A DNA stretch of 64,000 nt from Candidatus Nitrosotenuis aquarius (GTDB lineage Archaea > Thermoproteota > Nitrososphaeria > Nitrososphaerales > Nitrosopumilaceae): assembly GCF_002787055.1 (NCBI RefSeq), contig NZ_CP024808.1, positions 1,514,328 through 1,578,327 on the forward strand, written 5' to 3'. The position numbers and the translations under genes were made by a program. Shown here piece after piece: positions 56,397-63,351 of this stretch. Every line of letters starts with the position of its first letter. Positions within the stretch are counted from its first letter, which is position 1. The notes below the pieces were generated by a model that saw only the letters and a program-made list of their open reading frames with translations, searched no databases and had not been told where the DNA came from.

Positions 56397-57231
56397 TAAG
56401 TCTTAGCAAATATTCCAAATGCGACTTTGCATCATTGTCTGGAATTATTCTAAGACTGGCCGTAGCTTTTCCTGCATAATCCTTTAGCATTTTTTCCATG
56501 TGATTGAAAATGTCACGCGGGTCCATACTTCGCTTTACTAGTAGATTAAACAGCTTGTCTTCGTTTTTCCAGTCGATTAGATCATCTCGGATTTGATATG
56601 CAATTCCGATGTTTCGTCCGTATTCCGATAGTGCAACAATTTGGTCCTCACTTCCACCGCCGATTATTGCGCCAAGCCTTGATGATACCTCAAATGCTGT
56701 TGCGGTTTTGTATTCTATTACTTTGAGATAGTCATCAAATGTAAGGTCCTGGCTTGTCTCTAGCATTGTCTCTAGGACCTCGCCTTCACTCATCAGCATT
56801 GCAGTGTTTGCCAGGTCTTTTGTGATTCTTGGGTTGTTTAGCCTAGATGAAATGTTAAGGATTAATCCCAGGACAAAATCGCCAGTCAGAATACTTGTGT
56901 TGTATCCGTATTTGATGTGAAACGGGTCCTTGTGCCTTCGCGACGTTTCATTGTCGATAATATCATCATGAATTACAGATTCTGTGTGTAAAAATTCCAC
57001 TGCACAGCCTGCCGCAAATGCACGCTCATCCGCCTTGCCAACAGATTCTGCAGCCAGCAATAATATCAGGGGCCTGATTCTCTTTCCGCCTTCTATTGCG
57101 TACATGAGGGGCTGCATGAACTCTGACTTGGAATACAGTGATAATTCGGATTCTAGGGCGCTGTCTATTTTTTGTATATACTCTTTGTATGTGTCAAGTA
57201 ATGGATTGATTTTCAGATTTTTTCGATCCAA
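56380..57231 (-). CDS. Polyprenyl (geranylgeranyl-type) diphosphate synthase
   Basis: A trans-isoprenyl chain-elongating enzyme that supplies C20 or longer precursors for archaeal ether lipids and GDGTs or for quinone tails. The first Asp-rich motif is D89-D90-IID93 (ESVIHDDIID) and the second is D216-D217-LID220 (YQIRDDLID). GGKRIRPLILLLAAE binds IPP. 283 residues is a little short for the family (about 300-350). Product length cannot be fixed from sequence, although the residues before the first motif (AVEFLHTES) are those that set it. Confidence 0.9.
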   Translation of the reverse strand: MDRKNLKINPLLDTYKEYIQKIDSALESELSLYSKSEFMQPLMYAIEGGKRIRPLILLLAAESVGKADERAFAAGCAVEFLHTESVIHDDIIDNETSRRHKDPFHIKYGYNTSILTGDFVLGLILNISSRLNNPRITKDLANTAMLMSEGEVLETMLETSQDLTFDDYLKVIEYKTATAFEVSSRLGAIIGGGSEDQIVALSEYGRNIGIAYQIRDDLIDWKNEDKLFNLLVKRSMDPRDIFNHMEKMLKDYAGKATASLRIIPDNDAKSHLEYLLRLTTLKL

Positions 57232-57280
57232 AAAGCTACACTCGACCGATCTCTTCGCTTACAGTATTAATAGTTGTAGG

Positions 57281-57356
57281 TGCTCCCGCCGGGATTTGGA
57301 CCCGGGATCTCCGCCTTGAAAGGGCGACATGCTTGACCGGACTACACCACAGGAGC
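57281..57356 (-). tRNA. tRNA-Glu (TTC)
   Basis: The acceptor GCTCCTG pairs with CGGGAGC. The anticodon stem TCGCC/GGCGG closes the loop CTTTCAA with anticodon TTC, and the T-arm CCGGG/CCCGG is intact. No intron. The genome encodes only CC after the discriminator, then T, so CCA is not complete. Confidence 0.93.
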
Positions 57357-57435
57357 CCGTTTGCATCGCAAACTTGAAAGCATAAAATCTTTTGGACAGT
57401 AAAGATTTTTTTATTGGCAAAAATGCAGCAATACT

Positions 57436-58074
57436 ATGTCGCTTGCAAAAAAAATTGATCAGCTTATCGAGCAGAAGAGCTTACTCAAACACCCGTTTTA
57501 TCAAATGTGGTCAGAAGGCAAATTATCCAAAGAAATGCTTGCAGGCTATTCTAAAGAATACTTCCAAATGGTAAAGGCGGTCCCGTCTTTTGTTGGTATG
57601 ATTGTGCCCTACGCACCAGAATCAATGGTATCAGAAATCAAAGAAAACCAGCAGGAAGAATCCGAACACATTACTCCTTGGGCTCACTTTGCAGTATCCC
57701 TAGGCGTCCAAAACATAGAGTCCTATACAGGACTGGAAAAGACAACCTCTGCGGTCTATGAGCTATCTGGACTAATGACTTCGCTAGAGTCAGGAGCTGC
57801 CGCAATGTATGCATTTGAAAAAGAAATTCCAAAGATAAGTCACACAAAACTAGAGGGCTTGGCAAAATTCTACAATATCACTTCAGATTCTGCAACAGAG
57901 TACTTTAGACTGCACGAGGAAGCAGATATTAGACATGCAGCAACATGGGAAAAAATCCTAGATACCATTCCAGAAGAAAAACATTCAGAATTTTTGGCAA
58001 TTGCAGAAAAGTCACTGGATGCACAAAACCATCTGTTGGATAGCTGCTACGAAAATTACTGCACATCTCTATAA
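57436..58074 (+). CDS. Haem-oxygenase-like (TenA/PqqC/CADD) metalloprotein, candidate p-aminobenzoate synthase
   Basis: 212 residues, all helical. It begins with the family's HPFYQMWSEGKLS. The metal ligands HxxxDxxH are H160, D164 and H167, with a Glu (E128) 32 residues before H160 and further acidic/His residues around E74-H78. This spacing matches CADD-type HDO enzymes. K138 and Y22 fall where CADD has the Lys and Tyr it consumes to make p-aminobenzoate. TenA (thiamine) and PqqC are other members of the fold, but both lack this ligand set. A T-rich TATA (TTTTTTTATT) lies about 25 bases upstream. No pathway neighbours. Confidence 0.78.
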   Translation: MSLAKKIDQLIEQKSLLKHPFYQMWSEGKLSKEMLAGYSKEYFQMVKAVPSFVGMIVPYAPESMVSEIKENQQEESEHITPWAHFAVSLGVQNIESYTGLEKTTSAVYELSGLMTSLESGAAAMYAFEKEIPKISHTKLEGLAKFYNITSDSATEYFRLHEEADIRHAATWEKILDTIPEEKHSEFLAIAEKSLDAQNHLLDSCYENYCTSL

Positions 58075-58107
58075 CTTTTATACACAGCACAAACCTGTTT
58101 TGTTCAG

Positions 58108-58181
58108 GGGCCCATAACTCAGCTTGGTAGAGTAACCGGCTCATAACCGGTGAGCCAAGGGATCGAAGCCCTTTGGGCCCA
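58108..58181 (+). tRNA. tRNA with CAT anticodon: elongator Met or Ile2; integration target
   Basis: The acceptor GGGCCCA/TGGGCCC, the anticodon stem ACCGG/CCGGT around CTCATAA and the T-arm AAGGG/CCCTT form a complete cloverleaf with no intron and no encoded CCA. It lacks initiator features, so it is either elongator Met or the Ile2 tRNA that TiaS modifies; sequence alone does not decide. Its 3' end is 4 bases from the end of the out-of-frame integrase tail, so it is the likely attachment site of the element that follows. Confidence 0.92.
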
Positions 58182-58184
58182 TCT

Positions 58185-58316
58185 CTACATTACCAGTGGG
58201 CACCTTTTCAGTATGACCTTTCCGTTTGGAAGAGTTCCGACGTATTGCCATCCGTCAGCTATTAGTTGCTCAGACTCGTCTGCCGTTGCGACTCGCTGCT
58301 TGTATTGCCGCCTCTC
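58185..58316 (-). pseudogene. Out-of-frame C-terminal tail of the integrase
   Basis: In the -1 frame relative to the integrase, 43 codons to a TAG at 58185-58187 encode a typical archaeal integrase ending: ADESEQLIADGWQYV then GTLPNGKVILKR. The main frame instead ends in tandem stops (TAATAG) at 58262 after a Ser/Gln-rich stretch with no family likeness. A single-base indel between about 58265 and 58316, or a programmed -1 shift, would join them. The tail ends 4 bases from the tRNA. Confidence 0.75.
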
Positions 58317-59614
58317 AGATCACTAAGAAGCTCTAGCACCCTTGCGAGTTCCTCCGGCCTCATCGTCTCTATCTTTGTCTTTGCATCTTCCTTTTGTTTT
58401 TCCAACGGGTCCTCTGTTGCCTTTTCCAGATCAAGAAACTCCTCGCTTCTCTTGAACGCGTCACGCATTTCGTCTGTCAGGATTTTTGGTAGTATCCCTT
58501 TGTTCGTAGTGTACTTGGATTCAATGCTTCCACGATGTCCCATAAAGAACACACGAAAGTCATGTGCTATCTTTCCCCTCGACTCCGCAATGAGTAGTTG
58601 CGTGTCAAAGTATGCGCGCAGCACATACGGTCTCCATGTGAATCTTGGTCTCATAGCTGTTCTCACGTCGTCCACTATCACCTGTGTCTTGACGAATTTC
58701 TTGCCGATGTTGTTTCCTCGCCATCTAGTCAGCTTGCTTGGTGCAATGACTGGGGACTCTGGACCAAGCGAATCACCGTCCATTATCCTCTGGTTGAGGT
58801 ATGCAAGAAGTCTCTTTCCACCAAGATCTGTGATGAAGGTGAAGTATTCGTGTCGCGCCTTTGATAGTGTTCTTCTGACAACTATCTTTGCCGGGCTTCT
58901 GGTAAAGACTGCGAGTCCCTGAATGATTGCAAGGTCTGGCAAATCCCTGATGGACAGACCGTCACTTGCGTCATAGTTACCAAGAACTTCGGGGCGAAGA
59001 CCTGATTTTCCAATCAGTGCCATTATTGCGCCCTGTCTCATGTTTGCCCTGTTGAACAGTTCTGCAAGCTCGTTTCCCTCTGGAACCCTCTCGTTCTCAA
59101 GAGTTGGTGTGGAGTCGATGTTCTTGATTTTGATCTTTCTTTTGATCTCTACGTCGAAATGACGAAGCCAGGATTTCACGGATGTCAAAAGTCCCTTGAT
59201 GTATTGCGGCGCATTTCCGTTTTCCTCAAGACGCGTTATGTAGTCCTGCAACAAGTCTGTTGCAGTCCTGATGTCCTTCATCCCTAATTCGGCAAACTGC
59301 ATCGGGGTAATGTCGTGGTCTTCAAGGAACTTTCGAAGTCTTCTCAGTCTCACGTCTGCCGTTATCGGGCTTCCACGTGCGACATTTTTGTACCATCTGT
59401 GTACGTCTGGATTGGCAAGAAGTCTCTGTTTTTTGGATATTTTTTGAATTTTGGCAGTGTTGTTCGTTGTTGTGTATGTTGTGTTTTTTCCCATATCGAT
59501 CCCCTCGTCGGGGATTTCATTGGAAATAGAGGGGTCGTCTCCGGTATTTAGCTTTTCTCGGTGTGGACAGTTGACCAAGTCGTTGCTGCTCTTGGATGGA
59601 AAAGGATCTATCAA
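58262..59614 (-). CDS. int: Tyrosine recombinase/integrase
   Basis: 450 residues in the intact frame. An N-terminal helical core-binding (SAM-like) domain spans about 65-160. Catalytic residues are R207 (SGLRPEVLGNY), a Lys in TLSKARHEY, R333 in RPYVLRAYFDTQ (Tyr in place of the usual His of HxxR, as in many archaeal integrases), H360 (MGHRGSIE) and the nucleophile Y368 (SKYTTNKG). It starts at TTG 59614, overlapping the upstream gene by 4 bases; an ATG at 59494 after a GAGGGG sequence is an alternative. The last residues are probably frameshifted. It should integrate the element at the adjacent tRNA gene. Confidence 0.92.
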   Translation of the reverse strand: MIDPFPSKSSNDLVNCPHREKLNTGDDPSISNEIPDEGIDMGKNTTYTTTNNTAKIQKISKKQRLLANPDVHRWYKNVARGSPITADVRLRRLRKFLEDHDITPMQFAELGMKDIRTATDLLQDYITRLEENGNAPQYIKGLLTSVKSWLRHFDVEIKRKIKIKNIDSTPTLENERVPEGNELAELFNRANMRQGAIMALIGKSGLRPEVLGNYDASDGLSIRDLPDLAIIQGLAVFTRSPAKIVVRRTLSKARHEYFTFITDLGGKRLLAYLNQRIMDGDSLGPESPVIAPSKLTRWRGNNIGKKFVKTQVIVDDVRTAMRPRFTWRPYVLRAYFDTQLLIAESRGKIAHDFRVFFMGHRGSIESKYTTNKGILPKILTDEMRDAFKRSEEFLDLEKATEDPLEKQKEDAKTKIETMRPEELARVLELLSDLRGGNTSSESQRQTSLSN

Positions 59615-60357
59615 AGCTCACCATCACCATCGTAAAGACTGTCCCTGCGTTTTCTTTGAGTCATATTATCAAAGGCGGGATCAAGATTGTACTGATCCAC
59701 AATCCTGTCTGTGGCAAGAGTCTCAGAGGGTGTTCCAGAGCCTGAAAATAACTCATCTGCCTTCTTCATCTCGTCTGCTAGGTGCTCAAATTCAGGCATG
59801 CTTTCTCTTACTTCTAGGGTTTCGCTTTTCAGCTCATTCATCTGGTTTCTGATCTTGTCAACCTGTTCAAGGATGTCAGAATGCCATGGCTGGATTGGTT
59901 CATCTAGGAATTCTTTTGTGAACTCCAGTACTGTGGTTTTGTCTTCTGGATTACTTCTTATCTCAAATGAGCGCTGGGCGATGCGGTCAGCCAACTCGCT
60001 TGCCATTTCGTATTTTTCCGCTGAAATCTCTTTGTCGTTATTGAGATTCTTGAGTTTCTCCATTGCATCGTGAAGTATCTTGTCTGAGAACTCGTCTACC
60101 TCCTTTTGTGAGAATCTTGTCTCCTGTTGAATTCTTGGTGCGTTTATCTTGTAGGTATTTGTGTCGGATTCAAAGCTTCTAGACATCCCACTGAGTTCAG
60201 GCTTTTCGAGTTTGTTTCTTATTTTTCTGTCATACTCACTCATTGGAGGGGATGTGTGTCTGTATGCTGCAAGTGGATCCCTCTGTGCCATGTAACCTGA
60301 CTTGTATCCTCCGTATCCGCCGCCAAACCCCTTGGAGTATTTCTTTTTGTAGGACAA
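59611..60357 (-). CDS. Coiled-coil element protein, unknown
   Basis: 248 residues, TTG start. The N-terminus is Gly/Tyr/Lys-rich and probably disordered (KGFGGGYGGYKSGY). The rest is charged and helical, with predicted coiled coils around 80-130 and 165-210. No enzyme motif. It lies one base after the ATPase stop and overlaps the integrase start. It may be a partner of the translocase or a DNA-binding accessory; this is inferred from position only. Confidence 0.7.
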   Translation of the reverse strand: MSYKKKYSKGFGGGYGGYKSGYMAQRDPLAAYRHTSPPMSEYDRKIRNKLEKPELSGMSRSFESDTNTYKINAPRIQQETRFSQKEVDEFSDKILHDAMEKLKNLNNDKEISAEKYEMASELADRIAQRSFEIRSNPEDKTTVLEFTKEFLDEPIQPWHSDILEQVDKIRNQMNELKSETLEVRESMPEFEHLADEMKKADELFSGSGTPSETLATDRIVDQYNLDPAFDNMTQRKRRDSLYDGDGEL

Positions 60358-60358
60358 C

Positions 60359-62578
60359 TTAGTCTGTCACACCATTGTTTCCGCCATCTTTCCGGTTTTG
60401 TTCAGAATCAGGAACGGCAGGGTCTGGACCCTCGATGTTTCCGCTCTTCTCCGGGCCCTTTATTACATCGTCAAGTAACTCCACATAATCCCGAATTAAT
60501 CCAATCCAAATCTTTTCTTTTGGAATGTTTTCCATCCTCTCCAGCTTTGATCTTGCAAACTGGAAAGCCGATTCTTCTCTGTATAGCAGTACCAATTCAT
60601 CCACCTCTCGGTCTGTCAGCACTCTGACCTTGTTCTCAACATCCTTTGTTGAAAGCTCGATTTCCACTGCCTTGCGGTGCCCATTCAATTCCTCGTAGAG
60701 ATCTACCCTTCGACCGTCCTTGAGGTCGTATTCCACTCTGCCGTTCCAGCCCAGTATCTTGTGCTTGACTCTGAGCACATTGAGCCAATAATGATGCTCG
60801 TACCCTGGAACGCCGGAAATCCACTTCCAGTAGCCGATCCTCTGTGCAGGTCTGCCTAGAATCTTCATTATCTCCAAGGCGTTTGGAGTGAGGGAAAAGT
60901 GGATTCTGTCATGGACCTTCACTGGGAATTTCTGTATTCTAATCAGGTTTTTGTCAAGCAGGTCTTGCTTCACCTTGGCAAATTTCCTGTCAGATATTCC
61001 AAGTGCCTCTGTTATCTGCTGCTGGTAGCTCCACTCATGAAAGAACACATAGTCAAGAAGCAACCATCCCTCCTTTGTGAGGTCTGGCAGGTGTACCTCC
61101 TCTGATTTCTTTTCAACCTGAACCATGAACATCCTGCTTTCAATTTCCTGTCGCTTCATGTCAAGTGCAGTAATGAGCGGCCTTGATCTTTGCAGTACCT
61201 CTGCATCTGCTATCAGATCCCCTTTCTTTATGTCAAGAGTCTTTAGAACAAACGGTTTTGTTCTTCCGGCAACTCTTGCAATCCAAGTTCCCTTTTCCAG
61301 TTTTCCGAGTATTTTCTCAGAATCCCTGTCCAATCCAAGCGAAGAGGAAAGATTTCTCTGCTGATCACTTTCAACTATGTTTCCAACAATCATGGTACCG
61401 GCATTGTCCTTGAATGCATCCATCACTAAATGTGGGAACTGAGTTAGTGCAAATGTGCCGAGCATCATCTCGCGGCTCTGGCTGAAAAAAGTAGCAAGTG
61501 GGGGCAAAGACAGCTCTGTAGACACAAGGCTTCTTTCTTGGCCGCTGTACTGTGTAAGGTGAGCTTCGTCCATAATTATTTTACAGAATTTAGACTTAAA
61601 CTCGCTATCTAGAGTAGACTTCCGGTTGAGTCTTATCTGGTTGTAGAGTCTTCGGTAAAACTCGTGCATGATTATGGTCTGGATAAGAAACGATGCCACC
61701 GAGAAATCCAGCGGAAACATCTCGATTATGATTCGTCTTTTGAAAAGTTCCTTGATCTCAAATCCGTGTTTTACGTTGATTACTTTGTCCAGTGCCTGAT
61801 TGATGTTGAATATTCTGTTTTCCGCGATTGCGGAATATTCGTTCTCCTTTCTGCTTTCGCTGTGCTGCGATTTGAGGTGGTTCTCCAGTTCACGGAATGT
61901 CACCTGTCCCTTGTTGTGCTCATACAATTCTTCTAGTGAGCGAAGAATGTGGGCAGGTGTCGCCATCAAGAGGCCCTGTGAGTGTGCTGCGATATCCAAG
62001 ACAACTCTCCACCACAGCTTTATGTCCATGCCTTCTGGACAGTTTGTCAAAACGTTGTATGCAAGCTCGTGCCATCTTATGACGTAAACGTCATCGTATT
62101 TTTTGGCAAGAGTTCTATAGTCCTGCTTCCAGTCAAAGGAAAGAAAGCATATTTCATGTTTGATCAACTGATCAACAAAGTTGAAGACTGTGGTGGTCTT
62201 TCCATGGCCTGACCTGGCAACTACAAATTCATTTTCACGTAGATTTTCACTGGTGAGGCCGAAGGGGTGTAGCACTCTGTCTCCAGAGCAAACATGTCCG
62301 ATGATCACTCCATCACCAATTGCGTCTGCCTTTGACGGAAATGAGAGCAATGGATTCTTTGATCTCATTGAATGTTCATTGAATTTTGTCTCGACCAAAC
62401 TCTTTATCTTGTCAACCAGCTTCTTTCGCCTTCTCTCGTTTGCATACGGCAGCATCCTCAACAGAGTGTCGATGTAGCCTGTGGGGAGTCCTGGAATCTT
62501 TGAGACCTTGTCCATTATCTCCTGTCTGAAATCATCTATCTCAGACAAACTCAAGACTCCTGAATACTTTGATTGCAA
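60359..62578 (-). CDS. HerA/TraG-like DNA translocase fused to winged helix and nuclease-like domain
   Basis: 739 residues. Walker A is ARSGHGKTT (121-129) and Walker B is KIIMDEAHL (333-341), followed by a sensor-like TQFPH; this is a FtsK/HerA-family pump. After the ATPase come a winged-helix region (about 505-570) and a domain (about 590-690) with D626 and E639-I-E641 in RRVDLYEE and AVEIELSTK. That pattern resembles the PD-(D/E)XK-like fold of replication-relaxation proteins. A hydrophilic Pro/Gly/Asn tail ends the chain. The start is uncertain: TTG 62578 overlaps the upstream gene by 38 bases, and ATG 62515 would also keep the ATPase. It probably moves element DNA during transfer. Confidence 0.82.
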   Translation of the reverse strand: MQSKYSGVLSLSEIDDFRQEIMDKVSKIPGLPTGYIDTLLRMLPYANERRRKKLVDKIKSLVETKFNEHSMRSKNPLLSFPSKADAIGDGVIIGHVCSGDRVLHPFGLTSENLRENEFVVARSGHGKTTTVFNFVDQLIKHEICFLSFDWKQDYRTLAKKYDDVYVIRWHELAYNVLTNCPEGMDIKLWWRVVLDIAAHSQGLLMATPAHILRSLEELYEHNKGQVTFRELENHLKSQHSESRKENEYSAIAENRIFNINQALDKVINVKHGFEIKELFKRRIIIEMFPLDFSVASFLIQTIIMHEFYRRLYNQIRLNRKSTLDSEFKSKFCKIIMDEAHLTQYSGQERSLVSTELSLPPLATFFSQSREMMLGTFALTQFPHLVMDAFKDNAGTMIVGNIVESDQQRNLSSSLGLDRDSEKILGKLEKGTWIARVAGRTKPFVLKTLDIKKGDLIADAEVLQRSRPLITALDMKRQEIESRMFMVQVEKKSEEVHLPDLTKEGWLLLDYVFFHEWSYQQQITEALGISDRKFAKVKQDLLDKNLIRIQKFPVKVHDRIHFSLTPNALEIMKILGRPAQRIGYWKWISGVPGYEHHYWLNVLRVKHKILGWNGRVEYDLKDGRRVDLYEELNGHRKAVEIELSTKDVENKVRVLTDREVDELVLLYREESAFQFARSKLERMENIPKEKIWIGLIRDYVELLDDVIKGPEKSGNIEGPDPAVPDSEQNRKDGGNNGVTD

Positions 62579-62774
62579 GAAATGACATTACCATCACAAC
62601 CACTCCAGCTACTGCAAGTTGCAAGTAGACCGACGGAGAGTGCGGTGATAACATGTCGTTGAAGAACAGTATCAGCGCTATCGTAATGATGACTATTCCT
62701 GCACCCACTAAGAGCTTCATAACACTCAGAACGGTGCCGGAACTTCGGTTAGGCCCGCGATACATACTCCTCAA
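62541..62774 (-). CDS. Small protein with two transmembrane helices
   Basis: 77 residues, or about 59 from an inner ATG at 62720. Two hydrophobic segments (about 19-40 and 49-70) form a helical hairpin with short ends. It overlaps the zinc-ribbon gene by up to 26 bases and the translocase by up to 38, a coupled arrangement. It could anchor the translocase at the membrane, as small VirB/TraG partners do, but no homology is recognised. Confidence 0.65.
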   Translation of the reverse strand: MRSMYRGPNRSSGTVLSVMKLLVGAGIVIITIALILFFNDMLSPHSPSVYLQLAVAGVVVMVMSFLAIKVFRSLEFV

Positions 62775-63351
62775 TCCTCCCGTCCAAATCCTTCATGTCG
62801 TCCTTGCCTCCCAGAACCTGAGAATGCGCGTAGAATGCCTCGGTTCCAAGGTCTGTGAGACGCTTGCCTCCGAGAAATGATGTCGTGACATATCCTGAAT
62901 CTCTCAGAAAATCGACAATTCCTTTCATCTCATCCCTTGGTATTCCGGACACCTCGTTCATGTCGCGTTCACCTGTTATGCCGTTTGCAATCATCAGGAT
63001 GATCTTGAACACTTGTCTCGATATCGGATGGGTTTCTCTGAGATCTTGCAGACAGATTATCTCGTTTCTGAAATCAATGGCACAATTCTCGCAAAGTTTC
63101 TTGCCGCATTTTTTGCATAGCGATAGCTGATCAATTTTCCCAAAACAATAATCACACATTGTGATTCGTTTGGTGGTGACTACGCTGTCGTTTACTCTGG
63201 ACACTCGCTCGCTGTCCATCTCTCCCTCTCCAGCAACCTCGGTTCTCTCCTCCGTTATGATTTCGTTGTTTGTTGGCATGTCCTCAAGTCTTTGCAATCG
63301 TAACTCAATCTCGCCGAGCTTTTCCAGAATTCTGTCGGTATCCGATGTCAT
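62749..63351 (-). CDS. Zinc-ribbon and winged-helix protein
   Basis: 200 residues in three parts: a coiled coil (about 5-30), a zinc site with CDYC and CKKCGKKLCENC (about 66-92), and a C-terminal winged helix (about 115-190; ERDMNEVSGIPRDEMKGIV then GYVTTSFLGGKRLTDLG). It fits a DNA-binding regulator or adaptor. Its ATG overlaps the stop of the ThiF-like gene by 4 bases, so the two are translated together. The combination is not one I can name. Confidence 0.75.
   Translation of the reverse strand: MTSDTDRILEKLGEIELRLQRLEDMPTNNEIITEERTEVAGEGEMDSERVSRVNDSVVTTKRITMCDYCFGKIDQLSLCKKCGKKLCENCAIDFRNEIICLQDLRETHPISRQVFKIILMIANGITGERDMNEVSGIPRDEMKGIVDFLRDSGYVTTSFLGGKRLTDLGTEAFYAHSQVLGGKDDMKDLDGRIEEYVSRA

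Noticed and set aside
60359-62578. HerA-based anti-phage defence (Sir2-HerA or nuclease-HerA type)
   Set aside because: No Sir2 or DUF4297-like partner is adjacent, and the gene sits beside an integrase, so a DNA-transfer role is the simpler reading. The unseen upstream genes could change this.
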